A DNA stretch of 64,000 nt, taken from positions 7,411,105 to 7,475,104 of the forward strand of contig NZ_ABIZ01000001.1 of the NCBI RefSeq assembly GCF_000172155.1. The letters are read 5' to 3'. Source of the DNA: Verrucomicrobium spinosum DSM 4136 = JCM 18804 (lineage in GTDB: Bacteria > Verrucomicrobiota > Verrucomicrobiia > Verrucomicrobiales > Verrucomicrobiaceae). How positions within the stretch are numbered: the first letter of the stretch is position 1; each line of letters starts with the position of its first letter. The notes under the pieces are model-generated. The model was not told where the DNA came from and made no database searches. It was given only the letters and a program-made list of their open reading frames with translations. The translations under genes were made by a program, and so were the position numbers. This document shows positions 63,201 to 64,000 of this stretch, in pieces.

Positions 63201-64000
63201 GTGATGTCCATCTTCCAATAAGCTGCCAGACCGAATGCAGAAAGCTTGTCCCGCAACGAGTCTTCGTCGGTATCGGGCGTATCTGGGTTGGTGCCCGTGA
63301 CATATTCTTGATAGTTTGTCAGACCATCCTGATCGGGGTCGGCGTTGGCGTCACCGGCATAGTTGGGATTCAAGGAATTGGCGATTTCCCACGCATCGGG
63401 CATGCCGTCGGAATCAGCGTCCTCTTGCTCGAAAATCTTGATATCCTTGAATTGAGTCGAGGCCAACGGTGACAAGCGATCATCGTCATTGGCCAAGACC
63501 AGATAGCGCATCAATCCAGCCGGATAGGTTCGACCCACAGGCAAATGATACTGCCGCCAAGACCCTTGATCACGATAACGTTGCGATGGCGGAGTGGTGA
63601 TCGTGTAGCTGGAGGCCTGAGTACCGTGAATACGGAAGACACGGGCTGCGTCGGCCAGCTCTGTATTCTCGTCCAGCCCCAGTCCGTGGGTCTCGCCTTC
63701 TGCGTCGGCGCGGTAGCTGAACTCTACCACCGTGCGAGGCGTCACCGGATAGTCCACCAAGACCTGAAGCCAGCGATTCCCGGCGATGGAAAGTTCACGA
63801 CCATTGTTAGCCGGAGTGACGGAGCCCGACTTGGGCACATCGCCATCGTTCGTCGGCAACCCGTAGCCGCTCCAATAGCGGAGATCCACATAACCCTGCG
63901 CGTCGTTGATCGGGGCTTCATAGAAGCGCACCTTGCGGATCGTCATGGACGCATCGTGGGGAGCGTTGTCATCGTCGTTCACCACGAAGAAATGATGCAT
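57227..64000 (-). CDS. Giant LamG / TSP3-repeat exoprotein with HH-nuclease toxin tip (5' end outside window)
   Basis: 2257 residues are visible; the true start is probably beyond 64000. In order there are a beta-sandwich region (1-200), then a LamG domain (about 255-470: LSFWMRSSTQGEMGV, HHVVVVREGSAGKARLYVDG). A long array of Ca-binding thrombospondin type 3 repeats follows (about 480-1200, D-x-D-x-D-G: DTDGDGLLDGWEV, DSDGDGYGDGREV). Next is one CYSCH haem-type site at Cys1302-Cys1305-His1306, then Ig-like strands. The tip (about 1900-2257) has ILHHLFQNFRNSPDK with His1935-His1936, LGIDVDDFVIPIAG, LNQQWTEFIEEYSD and a final beta domain. HH followed by GID and W-x-x-F is the AHH/HNH-type toxin pattern. 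A SUKH-like immunity gene follows at once. The expected role is a surface or secreted contact toxin; secretion route not visible. Confidence 0.75.
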   Translation of the reverse strand: MHHFFVVNDDDNAPHDASMTIRKVRFYEAPINDAQGYVDLRYWSGYGLPTNDGDVPKSGSVTPANNGRELSIAGNRWLQVLVDYPVTPRTVVEFSYRADAEGETHGLGLDENTELADAARVFRIHGTQASSYTITTPPSQRYRDQGSWRQYHLPVGRTYPAGLMRYLVLANDDDRLSPLASTQFKDIKIFEQEDADSDGMPDAWEIANSLNPNYAGDANADPDQDGLTNYQEYVTGTNPDTPDTDEDSLRDKLSAFGLAAYWKMDITGDLGQEIQDETNSHAHGTALMQAGLENEAGIAETAALRMGLNNLSRVMLPPDLLEMQADTTLSFWMRSSTQGEMGVVSAPSATNHNAYLVLLKDQFLRLYTGVYSNTYVEWEPGLTDGNWHHVVVVREGSAGKARLYVDGQFQGERTATFVTSDIDLAVLGHEADSLTGDYEPFQRFRGFLDEVRLYQRALSADEASTLALWQPRLKDLTDLDKDGMADAWETANHVTNPQADHDGDGRTNVQEFLAGSDPWDYYNGNPPVLGNIFDPSGGLDLMLRLGIRDPGLANDDSWRAYINGIYIGRNYANGSESEFEYSDILYLPVGLTGTFTFQLILDGNDDGSSFALDLDFLNSIPYELIGFNAEPQGGSYTFTLKISDDLDHDGLMNAVETIMTTDPLNPDTDGDGLLDGWEVAYDLNPTSDDSDQGASGDPDRDGLTNLEEKDLGTHPNNFDTDGDLFPDGWEVAKGAPFNSLVYNDRFADTDSDGLTDFDEKIFQTNPLVADTDNDGASDGDEVSQGGLPNDDSDGGLAPVFAVDPAHPQMGEAWPLRLEVGDPTGGNSERYTLVVIDADTGNIVLEHEGGTFGEVAAREYSQFRFGKTYKFKLRWNGTDPKLNLSQPDFDGIASVKPIAVPAWTPWVDFKYRLFDALDPQTHSLSKDPVVLTNWTDKLDFQVSAARYESVLIWLDDHQTDTDNDGLLDSEEVHVYGTNPALPDTDVDGMPDDWEVANGLRPLDDDATLDPDDDELNNLEEWQAGTDPHSADTDFDELPDGWEVGHGLDPLDSLDVFADADNDGVLTWEEFELGTDPTSAADVAPANGIPDDYEKKHDLTNVNPDGDLDNDGLTNLQESQHGTDPHKADTDGDGIGDKQELMLAMNPRDSFDGRADLDGDGLSASEEVAHGTNPNSRDSDGDGYGDGREVAGGSQPTNPTSKPTNQGPPDEIELLPPTDNAVHMYVAGKSLTTAVATQGKREPAGSYYLVREDGTNDGNELNKVVGIGGVESMLNGFNEGKYVDKVGIGAVEVKSHYLLNKSKCYSCHNETALHEAKKVKLQRKDGVGGLFEKIFIKIDSSRETEEISSSEIIDKVQTVKFTIPEGGASSEEVELRATLKEGIETKVKLSPVDLVTASDGQMRPIERVAFTNREPDIRLDDIEESSVIVEGNLATLTLSGRVVDAFTSSIPVGHGADIEYINIYANDQLIAEHVALTGGEGGGSNPSDAIINPTQIQFEIESNVTIRLETSENLAGVKGEEKVELSFTPQFQEQGQIVTPGLAGALTVSGPLNANAIDVVAFNLFPNAATEVAVETGPASQIFATQSGQIVQIYGLFTPTLGIDLLHAQVFQARVGRRLEFPAASSILCVESGAVTNTFHFQRTAYDEVMPKEFTGWQLSKIADENIQPSGSACGFTVSIQDGKGLSLMPVGQEGPELGFVFIDDGVEVVSSVPVFPNGRPFVGFRIKGGDGGGDELLYYNEASGDIVRTPWQLNSIVARVGRSGSDMIDLLPIETWDIEWQNLSGEPLVSTYKLSAQSLVTFLESATHDGVQIPDDACAKISVRGLKSGNRVIVQSPEFTFDGFELSLPGDAQASQMKRRAILQAQGPGMHVSEGKIVIYHSSPGRETITDSQWESLRQAGYLAVHNVEPSAAVISALESMTDGKPYEKTTGVILHHLFQNFRNSPDKVLKARVDKFWKNLGIDVDDFVIPIAGVQNSSYHTMAGGLNQQWTEFIEEYSDSSGRLVGSPAEIKRKALDVMWGQVNDKRFNLPYEKVMRYNVTNGVVRNIGESRSRLMQLDMFDIDDLRVGNPGKFKDIMKRWGADTLERLSKQAGRRVAIKMLFSLGIYLQALNAVSAAEDPVGWVADTTGLQRGSVEDLMNSSWEEIHMGTRPPTGGVLQVVLDDGQLLYIGKSVRFYGCNTGGIIDRIYSGTVHDIEASGGGYKATYIVTEENSQVKIEIKSPMPFRRQADPSYWNNFQKGDLIPYAGNFVIPGLP

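Noticed and set aside
57227-64000. Start codon of the giant protein at 64000
   Set aside because: The ATG falls at the window edge and no signal peptide follows it, so the true start is most likely beyond the window.
1-64000. rRNA and tRNA genes
   Set aside because: None recognised by eye on either strand; a covariance-model search would be needed to exclude a tRNA.

Overview
The window is high-GC bacterial DNA that looks like a Verrucomicrobium-type member of the Verrucomicrobiota. The evidence is a Verru_Chthon cassette (prepilin-like proteins D, B, C and A) next to a PEP-CTERM protein, paired DUF1501 and DUF1549/DUF1553 genes, several sulfatases, a DUF1080 protein and an SHD1-type hydrolase. 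No rRNA or tRNA gene was recognised. The genus is an inference.

Layout. 1-16.9 kb is a sulfated-polysaccharide region: a partial sulfatase coupled to a chondroitinase-like PL8 lyase, a ParB-like protein, DUF1501 and DUF1553 partners, a TonB-like protein, a heparinase II/III-like protein, a frameshifted sulfatase, a NagD-like HAD phosphatase and a DUF1080 protein. 17.2-26.0 kb holds an SHD1/alpha-beta hydrolase and a tight phosphonate operon on the minus strand (PhoD-like phosphatase, phosphonoacetate hydrolase, OPA-type MFS carrier, HpnZ-like dehydrogenase, phosphonoacetaldehyde dehydrogenase). An XRE-cupin regulator sits upstream, and matching TTTCTTTTGAGAAA-type sites flank it. 26.1-36.5 kb carries the PEP-CTERM/LamG protein and the Verru_Chthon cassette, with a second protein A facing it.

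36.9-64 kb is the accessory part and the most interesting. A very large LamG / thrombospondin-type-3-repeat exoprotein ends in an HH-type (AHH/HNH-like) nuclease toxin domain and is followed directly by a SUKH-like immunity gene. Downstream is about 20 kb of shorter, lower-GC pieces: an orphan truncated paralogue with a different AHH tip, an Imm11-like immunity gene and a copy of it, a decayed toxin tip with a second SUKH-like gene, another Imm-like gene and two genes for small membrane-anchored proteins. Interleaved are five full or partial copies of a REP-associated tyrosine transposase (RAYT), about 16 copies of a short repeat with core TAGCCTGTCT, a truncated IS4-type element, and an IS66 element whose tnpC carries a group II intron inserted in antisense.

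The repeats are not placed at random. One lies just behind the 3' end of almost every immunity-like gene, and several gene truncations end exactly at a repeat. I read the island as a toxin/immunity cassette array whose pieces were moved or joined at RAYT-associated repeats. The pattern is visible in the sequence; the mechanism is inference. Homopolymer C/G tracts recur as sites of frameshift, including a C10/C11 difference between two otherwise matching immunity gene copies.
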